Of a stretch of 64,000 nucleotides of DNA, positions 1 through 8,380 are shown piece by piece. The first letter of the stretch is position 1; each line of letters starts with the position of its first letter. The stretch covers positions 1-64,000 of the forward strand of contig NZ_JAQMUB010000088.1 of assembly GCF_028330965.1 (NCBI RefSeq), read 5' to 3'. The translations under genes were made by a program, and so were the position numbers. This stretch comes from Oscillatoria sp. CS-180 (GTDB taxonomy: Bacteria; Cyanobacteriota; Cyanobacteriia; Phormidesmidales; Phormidesmidaceae). The notes beneath the pieces were generated by a model. That model saw nothing but the letters and a program-made list of their open reading frames with translations, had not been told where the DNA came from and searched no databases.

Positions 1-77
1 AAGTGATGCACGAGCGCAACGCTCACAACTTCCCGCTCGACTTGGCTGCGGCTGAGGCTCCCGAAATCATCGGTTAG
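1..77 (+). CDS. psbA: Photosystem II D1 protein, C-terminal end (partial)
   Basis: Only the last 24 codons and the stop are present; the frame begins with GTG at base 3. The tail reads VMHERNAHNFPLDLA followed by a short extension ending EAPEIIG. The HERNAHNFPLDLA string is the C-terminus of D1, the photosystem II reaction-centre subunit, and established knowledge places the CtpA processing cut right after that alanine. The residues in this tail include the carboxy-terminal ligands of the Mn4CaO5 cluster. A strong terminator follows within 40 bases, so the transcript probably ends there. The 5' part lies outside the window, so which psbA copy this is cannot be told. Confidence 0.96.
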   Translation, partial: VMHERNAHNFPLDLAAAEAPEIIG

Positions 78-115
78 TCCTCGACCCTCAGCTAGTCTGA
101 GATAGAACAAATCGA

Positions 116-142
116 AGCCCCCTCTCACGAGGGGGCTTTTTT
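116..142 (+). terminator. Rho-independent terminator of psbA
   Basis: AGCCCCCTC and GAGGGGGCT form a 9-bp GC-rich stem around the loop TCAC, followed directly by a run of six T. It starts 39 bases after the psbA stop. Confidence 0.93.
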
Positions 143-323
143 CGTTTAAAGCCCTTGCTATGTATTGAGTTGCAAAGAGTAGAGGTGAAATGGCTGAGCC
201 TGAATCTAGGTCCCAAAAACTACATCGCAGAAAAATAGTACGATTAGACCAACTTGGAGGGTTTTCTAACTTTCCGGCTCCTGGCGATCGCCCTAAAATT
301 AAGACAGTGTCATTCAGGTTCGG

Positions 324-1184
324 TTGATGACTTCTCAGCAAGTGCGCAGCAGCAATCCCCTAAATGAAGACGGCATTGTTACTGAATTGGACATCAGCCA
401 TTTGGTAATCGAGGATGATGAGCCAGTGGACAATTTTCAGTCGGCGCAGCAGCAGCGTCTATTGGTGGAGCCGCTCTACAGCAGTGAGGCATTACCTCGT
501 CCTTTTTTAGCCGATGCCAATGTCGGGCTGTTTTATAAGCTACAGGGTGATCCCATCGTTCCCGACACGATGGTTAGCCTAGGTGTGCAGCGAGCCAATG
601 ATTATGCTCAAAAGCGAGATCGCTCCTACTTTGTGTGGGAATTTGGCAAAGTCCCTGATGTGTGTGTCGAGATTGTCTCCAATCAAGAAGGCAGCGAAAT
701 AATCCTGGATAGAGCTTCGCAGCGTAAGGGGAAAACACAGAGCAAACGAGACATTTACGCTCAGATTGGCGTACCTTACTATGCGGTCTTTGATCCGCTT
801 GAGTACATTCAGGATGCCAATCGCATGGAAGGATCTCTCTTGCGAGTGTGGGGGATCTCGCCCAGCGGATATCAAGAGCTGACAGGTGCAGAGCGATTGA
901 GACAGCCTGGACAGTTTGTCTGGTTAGAAGGCGTCGGCATCGGGTTAACGCTTTGGGAAGGGCAATTTGAGGAGGCGATTACTCGACTTTGGCTGCGATG
1001 GTGCGATCGCAACGGAGATGTAATTCTTACCGGGGCAGAAGGCCAAGCGGCTGAGCGACAAAGGGCCGAAACAGAGCGACAGAGAGCTGAAACAGAGCGA
1101 CAGAGAGCTGAAACGGAGCGGCAGAAGGCCGAACGATTGGCGATACGGCTACGTGAAATGGGTATTGATCCCAACGAGATTTGA
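324..1184 (+). CDS. Uma2-family (DUF820, PD-(D/E)XK fold) protein with coiled-coil tail
   Basis: This 286-residue protein has the cyanobacterial Uma2 layout: VPDTMVSLGV near residue 80, the motif PDVCVEIVSNQEGSE near residue 112, and YYAVFDPLEY near residue 152, which together form the restriction-endonuclease-like core. The family is hugely expanded in cyanobacteria and its function is unknown, although the fold suggests nucleic-acid cleavage. The C-terminus is a charged coiled coil built from four 21-bp tandem repeats (bases 1053-1136) encoding ERQRAET-like heptads. The ATG start lies in a region with no clear Shine-Dalgarno. No partner gene is adjacent, and a second Uma2 gene lies at 37494-38219. 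Confidence 0.85.
   Translation: MMTSQQVRSSNPLNEDGIVTELDISHLVIEDDEPVDNFQSAQQQRLLVEPLYSSEALPRPFLADANVGLFYKLQGDPIVPDTMVSLGVQRANDYAQKRDRSYFVWEFGKVPDVCVEIVSNQEGSEIILDRASQRKGKTQSKRDIYAQIGVPYYAVFDPLEYIQDANRMEGSLLRVWGISPSGYQELTGAERLRQPGQFVWLEGVGIGLTLWEGQFEEAITRLWLRWCDRNGDVILTGAEGQAAERQRAETERQRAETERQRAETERQKAERLAIRLREMGIDPNEI
1053..1136 (+). repeat. Four 21-bp in-frame tandem repeats
   Basis: Units start at 1053, 1074, 1095 and 1116. Units 2 and 3 differ at only one base; units 1 and 4 are more diverged. Each encodes one heptad of the coiled-coil tail, so copy number can change without breaking the frame. Confidence 0.85.
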
Positions 1185-1626
1185 TTTCATTGCGTCCACG
1201 CTGAAACTTATGACAACTCAAGATCCTGGTTGATCTGCCATGAATTTCAGTCGCCGATAAAAATTATCCTCAAAGGTTTCTGTCTAAATATGTCCGTTTC
1301 TCTCCAAAGCGTGTCGCTTATTTCCTGATCAGCCATGCAATCGCCCCCTTGCTTCGACCCCATAAAGTATCTATTTTGACTTGCTCTCAGGGATCAAATG
1401 ACTTATCATCAGCAACCATAGCTGCCTCCGTGCAGCTTGCTGTCCCCGAACGTTTAGTCGGCGGCACTGGCAAGTGGTAGGACACAAACCAGCGCCTAAC
1501 CCATAGACAGATCCAGCCTGTCGTACGGGCTTTGCCTATTTTAGGTCGCCCCACCGAAGCGCTTCGTCTAAGGGCGACTGAATCTTCGGGGATTCCAACC
1601 CAATCCAATCCTTTGGAGGAATCCTC
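1185..1626. other. Intergenic region without recognisable gene
   Basis: About 440 bases. The only coding-like signal is a 29-codon minus-strand frame (about 1253-1342, MADQEISDTLWRE...) with no recognisable homology. A long minus-strand frame covering 1387-2040 is the antisense of the gene at 1627-1911 and is not credible. The right end provides the leader and ribosome-binding site of the next gene. Confidence 0.5.
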
Positions 1627-1911
1627 GTGATTACCATTCAATATTTCTTGCCGTCTCATCACACTGAGGCGGCACCGCCGTCGCTGTCGAGTAATCCTAC
1701 TCGTCCCCAGCGACGACACAAACGCCTGCGCCTGTATCTCGTCGGCACTGAAGCGGACACCCAAAGCGCCATTGATCTGTTCCACCTCCGAAACTGCATC
1801 GAGCGCATCGAGTGGAGTCCCAAAATCGACGTGCCGGAGAACGGCGTGCTGATTCGGCAGGATCCGGGAGATGTGTTGCGGTACTTGCAGCGAGATCGCC
1901 TGTTTGAGTGA
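1627..1911 (+). CDS. Conserved cyanobacterial hypothetical protein
   Basis: A 94-residue protein starting with GTG, chosen because GGAGGA lies six bases upstream. It begins MITIQYFLPSHHTEAAPP, continues with a basic stretch RPQRRHKRLRLYLVGT, and ends with DVLRYLQRDRLFE. From memory this resembles small conserved cyanobacterial proteins with the same YFLP...LRLYLVG layout, but no function is known to me. There are no membrane segments or cysteines. Two hairpins follow the stop codon and probably end the transcript. Confidence 0.7.
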   Translation: MITIQYFLPSHHTEAAPPSLSSNPTRPQRRHKRLRLYLVGTEADTQSAIDLFHLRNCIERIEWSPKIDVPENGVLIRQDPGDVLRYLQRDRLFE

Positions 1912-1917
1912 TGATTT

Positions 1918-1947
1918 GAAGGCGATCGCTCCTAAGCGATCGCCTTC
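1918..1947. terminator. HIP1-containing hairpin after the small gene
   Basis: GAAGGCGATCGCT and AGCGATCGCCTTC are perfect 13-bp arms around a 4-base loop. Each arm holds one HIP1 octamer. It sits seven bases after the stop codon; the T tract is weak, so termination is inferred from position. Confidence 0.6.
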
Positions 1948-1975
1948 ATCATCGATCCCCCTAACCACTGTTAGG

Positions 1976-2016
1976 AACAGCCTCTCTCCCTTGAAAACCA
2001 AGGCAAAGAGGCTGTT
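1976..2016. terminator. Stem-loop between convergent genes
   Basis: AACAGCCTCT and AGAGGCTGTT form a 10-bp stem, with an inner CCTTG/CAAGG stem. It lies between the plus-strand gene ending at 1911 and rsgA ending at 2062, so it may serve either direction. Confidence 0.5.
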
Positions 2017-2061
2017 GGGATATAACAAAAACTCAAGCAATCAGCACGATTTACCTACGAC

Positions 2062-3135
2062 TTACCAAAGCGACTTATTTTGTTGACGTATGGTTTTGGT
2101 GATCTGCTTCCATCGGCGTTTTGTGTTTTGGCGAACATGACTATCCTGCCGCTGTTCAATCCACTGTTGCTCTCGCTGAAGCTTTTGATAGCTCTGCAAT
2201 CGTCGTCGATCAAGAGTGCCAAGGGCGATCGCTTCCTGCACGGCACATCCTGGCTCTGTATCATGCTGACAATCCCGAAATTTACAGTTTTCCGCAAGGG
2301 CTTCGATATCCTCAAAGGTTTCCTGTAAGCCAGACCCGTCACCCCAAAGCTGGATTTCACGCATTCCTGGAGTGTCAATGAGCAAGGCCCCGGACGGCAA
2401 TAGCACCAGTTGTCGATGGGTAGTGGTATGTCGCCCTCGACTATCATCTGCCCTCACCGCCCGAATATCTTGCTGTTGATGCCCCAATAAGTAGTTCGTC
2501 AGAGTAGATTTACCTACACCCGACGAGCCAATCAACGCGATCGTTTTGCCTGGGAGTAGATATGGCTCAAGCTGATCCAGTCCTCTTCCAGATAAAGCAC
2601 TGATCGGATGGATGGGCACTCCAATGGCAATGGATTCCACCTGGGCAATCACATCCTCTAAATCAGAACAGACATCTGCCTTGTTCAACACCACGACCGG
2701 CGTTGCCCCGCTCTCCCAAGCAGTTACCAAGTATCGCTCAATACGCCGTACATTAAAATCGCCGTCCAACCCCGACAGGAGAAATACCGTATCTACATTG
2801 GCGGCGACGATTTGTCCTTCTGTTGCAGCACCCGCCGCCTTTCGCACAAACTGGCTGATGCGCGGCAGCACATGATGAATGGTGGCTGAATTGTTTCTCC
2901 CATGAGATTCAACAACAACCCAATCGCCTACTGCCGGAAACGTTAATGAGTTTTCAGCCTGATGTCGAAAACGTCCAGTGACGTGTGCATCGGCCTCACC
3001 CATGTCCAGCACGATCCGATACGTGCCACGATGCTCAGAAATTACGCGGGCCATGACAAACTTCGCTTGATCAAATGATGCAAACGCTAAATCAATGCTG
3101 CTGCCTGGGCACCAGCCAAACCTAGTTAAATTCAA
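2062..3135 (-). CDS. rsgA: Ribosome small-subunit-dependent GTPase A
   Basis: RsgA is a circularly permuted GTPase that assists late maturation of the 30S subunit. In the 357 residues the order is: N-terminal OB-fold region (RGTYRIVLDMGEADAHVTGR), G4 motif NKAD near 159, G1 motif GSSGVGKS near 204, DTPGMRE (G3) near 254, then a zinc-binding segment CKFRDCQHDTEPGC. G4 preceding G1 is the hallmark permutation. The TTG start at 3135 is preferred because the protein then begins MNLTRFGW, matching the MNL..LGW start common in the family, and GAGGA lies just upstream. A shorter ATG start at 3054 is possible. It appears to be a single-gene transcript. Confidence 0.95.
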   Translation of the reverse strand: MNLTRFGWCPGSSIDLAFASFDQAKFVMARVISEHRGTYRIVLDMGEADAHVTGRFRHQAENSLTFPAVGDWVVVESHGRNNSATIHHVLPRISQFVRKAAGAATEGQIVAANVDTVFLLSGLDGDFNVRRIERYLVTAWESGATPVVVLNKADVCSDLEDVIAQVESIAIGVPIHPISALSGRGLDQLEPYLLPGKTIALIGSSGVGKSTLTNYLLGHQQQDIRAVRADDSRGRHTTTHRQLVLLPSGALLIDTPGMREIQLWGDGSGLQETFEDIEALAENCKFRDCQHDTEPGCAVQEAIALGTLDRRRLQSYQKLQREQQWIEQRQDSHVRQNTKRRWKQITKTIRQQNKSLW

Positions 3136-3488
3136 TGTTCTGTCCTCAAAAAAGCCAATTACAGGGCAAGGCTCTAAGAGGAGTCTGAAAATGCCTTAGA
3201 AGGAGGCGACCTCTGACCTTGCCGATTAAACGAAGCGTTGAGTAGAACTTGTCACCGACTCAGCCATAAGACACATCCTTAGATCTTGAGGAGAAACTTC
3301 TGACTTTCTCAACCTAGCAAATAAGATCTGGAGTAGGCGCTGTAATCACGAAACGTAAAATCTGACCCGGTCAATCAATTGGGGTAGATGGCTACAGCTT
3401 GAAGTCAGAGCAGACGCCATCCAAAAATGCTATACACACCGAACATTAAGGGGCCAACATCTCAAATTTAGAGGTGAGTATTTGTGTT

Positions 3489-3549
3489 CGTAAGAAAACT
3501 GTTATTTGATGATTCTTACGATCTGAAACCTTTATCAAAGGTTTCAGAT
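3489..3549. repeat. Two directly abutting hairpins
   Basis: Hairpin 1 (3489-3520) has arms CGTAAGAA/TTCTTACG. Hairpin 2 (3521-3549) has perfect 13-bp arms ATCTGAAACCTTT/AAAGGTTTCAGAT with a 3-base loop. There is no base between them. They lie in the otherwise empty 3136-3648 region upstream of the TetR gene. Role unknown. Confidence 0.7.
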
Positions 3550-3612
3550 GAGCAATCACGCTGTCATAGAACGCGATCGCCCACCTAAAAAGCAAAAAAT
3601 TCAAATTGAGGG

Positions 3613-3642
3613 TTGACACCTACCATCTAGAAGGTAGATAAT
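3613..3642 (+). promoter_or_regulatory. tetR promoter overlapped by its probable operator
   Basis: TTGACA (3613-3618) and TAGATA (3635-3640) or GATAAT (3637-3642) make a sigma-70 promoter. The spacer holds an 18-bp near-perfect palindrome, CTACCATCTAGAAGGTAG (3620-3637). A related half-palindrome occurs before the SDR gene at 4335. The -10 box ends only six bases before the ATG at 3649, so the mRNA may be leaderless. Confidence 0.75.
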
Positions 3643-3648
3643 CGATTC

Positions 3649-4221
3649 ATGCAAGAAACCGCTCAACAAATTCTGGATGTGGCTCAGGATCTCGTGCGTT
3701 GCCGAGGGTATAGCGCCTTTAGCTACGCCGATATTTCTAAGCAGGTGGGCATTCGCAAAGCCAGCATTCACTACCACTTCCCCTCCAAGGAAGCGCTCGG
3801 AAAGGAGTTGGTCAAACGCTACCGCACCACCTTTCAGCAGAAGCTGAAAGCCATTGAGCAGTCTGAGTCTGACCCGCGCCAGCAACTGCAACAGTTTGTA
3901 GGGCTTTACCGCAGTGGACTCAGCGAACGCCAGATGTGTCTGTGTGGCATGTTGTCCGCCGAGATTGAAGTCCTCCCCGACTCCATTCAGGAAGAAGTTA
4001 GGGCTTTCCTTTCAGTCGTACAGAATTGGCTTACAAGCGTTTTGACGGCAGGAGAAGTTGCAGGCTGTCTACAACCGCGTGTCGCGCCCGCGACTGAAGC
4101 CTCGCTTTCGCTAGCAACCGTTCAGGGAGCACAGCTTATAGCTCGCACAGCAGCCAATAGTTTAGCCACCTTTGACGGCATCGCTCAACCGCTTTTAGCC
4201 AGCCTCTGTATTGACCACTGA
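3649..4221 (+). CDS. TetR/AcrR-family transcriptional regulator
   Basis: A 190-residue regulator. Residues 1-55 form the TetR helix-turn-helix (ILDVAQDLVRCRGYSAFSY, then ISKQVGIRKASIHYHFPSKE); the rest is the ligand-binding and dimer domain, with the sequence MCLCGMLSAEIEVLP typical of the YjdC-like subgroup that often controls short-chain dehydrogenases and redox genes. The palindrome in its own promoter and a related site before the SDR gene suggest it represses itself and the SDR/hydrolase genes. The ligand is unknown. There is no Shine-Dalgarno because the predicted transcript starts at or near the ATG. Confidence 0.9.
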   Translation: MQETAQQILDVAQDLVRCRGYSAFSYADISKQVGIRKASIHYHFPSKEALGKELVKRYRTTFQQKLKAIEQSESDPRQQLQQFVGLYRSGLSERQMCLCGMLSAEIEVLPDSIQEEVRAFLSVVQNWLTSVLTAGEVAGCLQPRVAPATEASLSLATVQGAQLIARTAANSLATFDGIAQPLLASLCIDH

Positions 4222-4334
4222 TATTCAGTCGCGTTTTTAGAGTTTCGCCTTTGAATTGAAGACTGCCTATCATCAGGGCCAGCTTCGGTGTCAATGGCCA
4301 TCTAAAAGCAACACAGAATATTTTTCTCGGTCAG

Positions 4335-4352
4335 CTACCTACTAGTAGATAA
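4335..4352 (+). promoter_or_regulatory. Second probable TetR operator, upstream of the SDR gene
   Basis: CTACCTACTAGTAGATAA shares the left half CTACC..CT and the centre CTAG with the operator at 3620-3637. It lies 22 bases before the SDR start and overlaps a possible -10 (TAGATA). The right half is weaker than in the first site. Confidence 0.55.
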
Positions 4353-4374
4353 ATTTAAGAAAGGAGATAATTTA

Positions 4375-5157
4375 ATGACTCAGGAATTTGCGGGGCAAAA
4401 GCTCATTGTGATTGGCGGCACCAGCGGCATCGGCAAAAGCGTTGCTCAACGGGTTTTGCAAGGGGGTGGGTCTGCTGTATTGGTTGGTCGTCGGGCAGAA
4501 AAGCTCCAGGCTGCTGTTGAGGAATTGCAAGTTTATGGTCCCGTTATTGGGGAACAAGTGAACATTGCCAATCCTGAAGAGCGTCGATCGCTGAGCGATC
4601 GCCTCAAAGCTAAACACGCTGATGCAACCCTGCTGGTGAATGCAGTTGGCGTCTTCTTGCCTAAACCTTTCTTAGAGCACACCGAAGCTGACTATGATCA
4701 ATATCTCGACCTCAACAAAGCCACCTTTTTCCTGACCCAAACCGTAGCAAAAAACATCGCGGACAACGGCCATGGAGGCGCGATCGTCAATGTTGGTTCC
4801 ATGTGGGCTAAGCAGGCGGTGCAGGCCACACCCTCGTCAGCCTATTCCATGGCTAAGGCGGGACTTCATTCCCTAACTCAGCACCTGGCAATGGAGCTAG
4901 CCAGTCAAAACATCCGTGTGAATGCCGTATCCCCTGCCGTGGTTGAGACCCCCATCTACGAAGGGTTCATTCCCAAGGATGAAGTGCATGGCACCCTACA
5001 GGGCTTCAACACCTTTCATCCCATCGGTCGGGTTGGAACGCCGGAAGACGTAGCTCAGGCGATCGCCTTTCTTCTATCCAATCAGGCTGGGTGGGTCACC
5101 GGAGCTGTATGGGACGTTGACGGTGGTGTCATGGCTGGACGTAATCAATACCACTAA
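4375..5157 (+). CDS. Short-chain dehydrogenase/reductase (SDR)
   Basis: A 260-residue classical SDR. The Rossmann cofactor motif GGTSGIG lies near residue 14, the catalytic serine region is NVGSM near 139, and the catalytic pair YSMAK lies near 158; [14 protein letters not shown] follows as usual. Basic residues VGRRAEK after strand 2 suggest NADP(H) preference (inference). The ATG is preceded by AAAGGAG, and a TetR-type operator sits further upstream. It is followed after 180 bases by an alpha/beta hydrolase, probably co-regulated. The substrate cannot be told from sequence. Confidence 0.93.
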   Translation: MTQEFAGQKLIVIGGTSGIGKSVAQRVLQGGGSAVLVGRRAEKLQAAVEELQVYGPVIGEQVNIANPEERRSLSDRLKAKHADATLLVNAVGVFLPKPFLEHTEADYDQYLDLNKATFFLTQTVAKNIADNGHGGAIVNVGSMWAKQAVQATPSSAYSMAKAGLHSLTQHLAMELASQNIRVNAVSPAVVETPIYEGFIPKDEVHGTLQGFNTFHPIGRVGTPEDVAQAIAFLLSNQAGWVTGAVWDVDGGVMAGRNQYH

Positions 5158-5339
5158 TTCGACACCACTAATTCGACAAGCTGCTGCGAGAAGGCATTAA
5201 CCCTCTTGCCAGCGATCACTGCCCTGTGCAAAAAATTCTCACGAACGCTATCCCAATTCAGACGCAGCTAGTGGATCTTGCTGGGGATTAACCCAGTGGT
5301 CCAGTTTTCAAACACACATTTTTTCGAGGTATTTCTGAC

Positions 5340-6218
5340 ATGGCAACTCCTAATATCACCACTTACCATACGCAGACCGTTGGCAATGTAGACGTGTTTT
5401 ACCGTGCAGCTGGTCCTGTGGATGCACCTGCAATTTTGCTACTCCACGGCTTTCCGTCTTCCAGCCACATGTTTCGTAATTTGATTCCTCAACTAGCAGG
5501 CCAGTATCGAGTCATTGCCCCTGATTTTCCAGGGTTTGGGTCTACTGTGGCTCCCCCGCGAGGCGAATACGACTACACCTTCGATAACTTAGCCCAAACA
5601 ATTGACGAGTTTACCGCAGCGATTGGTCTGGAAAAATTTGCCATCTACGTTTTCGACTACGGCGCACCCGTGGGTTTTCGAATTGCCACTGCTCACCCCG
5701 AGCGCATTACCGCCATCATTTCCCAAAACGGCAATGCCTATAAAGAAGGACTGACCGACGGTTGGAACCCCATTCGGGCCTATTGGGAAAACGATACCCA
5801 AAAAAACCGGGATGCCTTGCGATCGCTCCTCACTCGTCCAACGACAGAATTCCAATACACCCACGGCGCTCCAGAAGACCGGCAGCATCATATTAGTCCT
5901 GACGCGATTAATCACGATCAAGCCATTCTGGATCGGGATGCTGAGATTCAACTGGACCTGTTTGGCAACTACAAAACAAACGTCACATCCTATCCCCAAT
6001 GGCAGGCGTATCTGCGGACCCATCAGCCACCAGTGCTAGCCATTTGGGGCAAAAATGATCCGTTCTTTGGCCCTGCGGGAGCAGAAGCGTTCAAGCGAGA
6101 TGTGCCTCAAGCGAAGGTTGAGCTGCTTGATGCCGGTCACTTCACTCTGGAAACTCACAGTATTGAAGTTGCCGAGCATATAGGCGAGTTCTTATCTACT
6201 ATCAATGCGCGGAAATGA
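5340..6218 (+). CDS. Alpha/beta hydrolase, haloalkane dehalogenase/epoxide hydrolase type
   Basis: A 292-residue alpha/beta-hydrolase. The oxyanion segment LLLHGFPSS is near residue 34. The nucleophile elbow reads YVFDYGAP near residue 103, so the nucleophile is aspartate, as in haloalkane dehalogenases and epoxide hydrolases rather than esterases. The helical cap spans about 130-215, and the catalytic histidine is in DAGHFTLETH near 260. No signal peptide, so cytosolic. It follows the TetR-linked SDR gene and may belong to the same detoxification response (inference). Substrate unknown. Confidence 0.9.
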   Translation: MATPNITTYHTQTVGNVDVFYRAAGPVDAPAILLLHGFPSSSHMFRNLIPQLAGQYRVIAPDFPGFGSTVAPPRGEYDYTFDNLAQTIDEFTAAIGLEKFAIYVFDYGAPVGFRIATAHPERITAIISQNGNAYKEGLTDGWNPIRAYWENDTQKNRDALRSLLTRPTTEFQYTHGAPEDRQHHISPDAINHDQAILDRDAEIQLDLFGNYKTNVTSYPQWQAYLRTHQPPVLAIWGKNDPFFGPAGAEAFKRDVPQAKVELLDAGHFTLETHSIEVAEHIGEFLSTINARK

Positions 6219-6239
6219 CTGTTTCATAAAAAACAGTCA
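6216..6239 (+). terminator. Hairpin at the hydrolase stop codon
   Basis: TGACTGTTT and AAACAGTCA form a 9-bp stem; the stop codon itself is the first base triplet of the stem. No T tract follows, so it may be a 3'-end stabiliser rather than a terminator. Confidence 0.45.
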
Positions 6240-6299
6240 CATCAAATATTAGGACCGCCCTGAGATTAGGAATTATCCACTAGCCCAAGAACACAACCC

Positions 6300-6649
6300 A
6301 TGTTGTTTCACATGGGGCTAGTGGCGCTATTCCTGCGAGGGACGGATTGGTTCTTCTTTACTGGGGTATCGAGCTATTTGTTAATTGCTGCTGGACTGGT
6401 GTTAGCGAGTCCCTTGACCTGCAACGGCCCATCGCTCTGGGATTATACGGTTTAGCCCTAATCGGCGATCGCTATCTCTTGACGCCAACACCGGGATTAG
6501 AATGGTTTCTGCCCTTGTTTTTTCTGAAACTCCTAATCAGCCACTTGCTAAATGAAACGGCTTATCCACCGAGCGATCGCTATCAGAGCAATAGGACGAC
6601 TGTTACCGCTTTAGACCTATCAATGAGCAACAGGAAAAGCGCACCATGA
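6300..6649 (+). pseudogene. Small membrane protein gene broken by a single-base frameshift
   Basis: The frame from ATG 6300 reads MLFHMGLVALFLRGTDWFFF and on through VLASPLT, then runs into a stop about ten codons later. The next frame carries the continuation QRPIALGLYGLALIGDRYLL and the third hydrophobic segment (WFLPLFFLKLLISHLL). Adding one G at about 6421 would turn TGCAACGG into TGGCAACGG and join the two as PLTWQRP. Both halves are hydrophobic and look like one three- or four-helix cyanobacterial membrane protein. Either a real frameshift mutation or a sequencing error. The second-frame stop overlaps the next ATG (ATGA at 6646), which supports an originally coupled pair. Confidence 0.6.
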
Positions 6650-7311
6650 AACCGAAAGTCATTCTATACACCGCGACAAGTTTAGATGGTCGAACTCAGG
6701 GGTTCTCTATCGATATGGGTTTGTTCTATTCCCTAGCGCAGCGCTGGGGTGAGAACGCCTCTCTTGTGGGCTGCGATACCCTTCTCAACGCACCGGATGA
6801 TATCCCTGAAGATGAGCCATCCGAAGTATTGACCATCACGCCAAGTGCTGACGATTCGCGTCCCATTTTGGTGGTACCAGACAGTCGCGGACGGCTCAAA
6901 AGCTGGCACTACTGGCGAAAACAGCCATATTGGAAGGACTGCATCGCTTTGTGTACTAAAAACACCCCTGCTGAACATATCGAATACTTAAAGCGCAATA
7001 GCATCAAGACCATCACGGCTGGCATTGAGACCGTAGACTATAGTCAAGCTCTTGATGCCCTGCATGAGCAGATGGGAACGACCACAGTGCGCGTTGACAG
7101 CGGCGGAACCCTGAATGGGGTGTTGATCAGATCTGGATTGGTTGACGAACTCCATTTGCTGGTACATCCCACTTTAGTGGGCGCGAGCACTCAAGCGACA
7201 TTCTTTCGAGACGCAAATTCCCCGCCAACCGGTGAGATTCCCCTAAAATTTCTGGGGTCCGAAGTACATTCTGAGCAGATCATCCTTCTCAGTTACGCTG
7301 TCGTGAAGTAG
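6646..7311 (+). CDS. RibD C-terminal-like (DHFR-fold) reductase
   Basis: A 221-residue protein with the RibD_C/DHFR-superfamily pattern: the N-terminal strand VILYTATSLDGRTQG, GCDTLL near residue 40 where classical members use the substrate-binding helix, and the C-terminal block TVRVDSGGTLNGVLIRSGLVDELHLLVHPTLVG near 142-178. In riboflavin synthesis this fold reduces a ribosylaminopyrimidine with NADPH, but stand-alone members have varied or unknown roles, so a riboflavin function is not assumed. Its ATG overlaps the stop of the frameshifted membrane gene. Confidence 0.85.
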   Translation: MKPKVILYTATSLDGRTQGFSIDMGLFYSLAQRWGENASLVGCDTLLNAPDDIPEDEPSEVLTITPSADDSRPILVVPDSRGRLKSWHYWRKQPYWKDCIALCTKNTPAEHIEYLKRNSIKTITAGIETVDYSQALDALHEQMGTTTVRVDSGGTLNGVLIRSGLVDELHLLVHPTLVGASTQATFFRDANSPPTGEIPLKFLGSEVHSEQIILLSYAVVK

Positions 7312-7431
7312 CAATTGTCTAAACAGGGGGGCAGTGACCATCATCTATATAAACGCTTTGCACCGTCGGTTTTCTAATGGCAGCAGCTGATTGCAAGGCT
7401 CGATGAGGTCTGTTTTGAAACTCTGAAAAAG

Positions 7432-7459
7432 CGTCAGGTGAGCCATTGTCCACCTGACG
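7432..7459. terminator. Stem-loop between the reductase and msrA
   Basis: CGTCAGGTG and CACCTGACG are perfect 9-bp arms around a 10-base loop, lying between two convergent genes. No long T run is present on either strand. Confidence 0.5.
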
Positions 7460-7518
7460 TTCAAACGTTTCGTCTCAGATGTTTCTGCTGTGCTGATCGC
7501 AGCTCGTTCATCCCAGCC

Positions 7519-8175
7519 TTACGACACACTTAGCCCGGTGGGACAGGCAACCCCTGTACCGCCCAAACCGCAGTAGCCACCAGGATTCTTCGCTAGATAC
7601 TGCTGGTGATAATCCTCTGCATAGTAGAACTCAGGCGCGTTCAGAATTTCAGTCGTAATTTTTCCGTAACCAGCTTCACTCAGTTGCTTCTGATAAGCGT
7701 CGCGAGAAGCCTCGGCTAGCTGACGCTGTTCATCAGAGTAAGTGTAGATGCCAGAACGATATTGAGTTCCGGTGTCGTTGCCTTGGCGCATCCCTTGTGT
7801 GGGATTGTGGCTTTCCCAAAAGACTTGCAGGATGCCTTCATAGCTGATGACGCTGGGATCGAAAACGACAAACACCACTTCGTTATGTCCCGTCATGCCG
7901 GAGCACACTTCGCGGTATGTAGGGTTGGGCGTGTAGCCGGCGGCATAGCCAACAGCGGTCGTATAAACACCGTCTGTCTCCCAAAATTTGCGCTCAGCCC
8001 CCCAAAAACAGCCCATTCCAAACAGAGCTGTTTCCATTCCTGCTGGAAAGGGGGTTTTGAGGGGATTGCCGTTGACATAATGCTTATCGGGCACGGGCAT
8101 AGGTTCGCTGCGTCCCGGTAATGCCTCATCTGGGCTGGGAAGTTCCAGCTTTTTGCCGAAGCCAAATAACACCAT
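7519..8175 (-). CDS. msrA: Peptide-methionine (S)-S-oxide reductase
   Basis: MsrA repairs methionine-S-sulfoxide in proteins and free methionine, using thioredoxin. The active site GCFWGAER has its catalytic cysteine at residue 56, followed by the family blocks [21 protein letters not shown] (beginning near residue 73) and [19 protein letters not shown]. The C-terminus has [16 protein letters not shown], supplying possible resolving cysteines. The 218-residue length and the N-terminal extension with [11 protein letters not shown] are usual for the long bacterial type. Start ATG at 8175. Monocistronic on the minus strand. Confidence 0.97.
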   Translation of the reverse strand: MVLFGFGKKLELPSPDEALPGRSEPMPVPDKHYVNGNPLKTPFPAGMETALFGMGCFWGAERKFWETDGVYTTAVGYAAGYTPNPTYREVCSGMTGHNEVVFVVFDPSVISYEGILQVFWESHNPTQGMRQGNDTGTQYRSGIYTYSDEQRQLAEASRDAYQKQLSEAGYGKITTEILNAPEFYYAEDYHQQYLAKNPGGYCGLGGTGVACPTGLSVS

Positions 8176-8380
8176 AATGTTGTCTCAAAAATTAACGTGT
8201 CTTCATTTCACTATAAATCACCCTTTTGAAACCTGGTTTAAGAAACAGCTGAGAGGACGTGAAGAGAACCGTAAAAGGTCAAATGGTGTGCGTTAAACAG
8301 TTGTAGGAAACCGGGTTGTAATACAATTCTGGCGTTTCAGCCCAGATATCGGCGTAATCCTTGAATTCCAGGTGTCTCCT

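Noticed and set aside
1387-2040. Long minus-strand reading frame (217 codons)
   Set aside because: It is antisense to the small gene at 1627-1911, which has a good ribosome-binding site; the minus product has no protein-like pattern.
8176-8380. Purine riboswitch in front of the NCS2 permease
   Set aside because: The leader lacks the conserved purine-aptamer core and matching loop motifs; nothing beyond short stems was seen.
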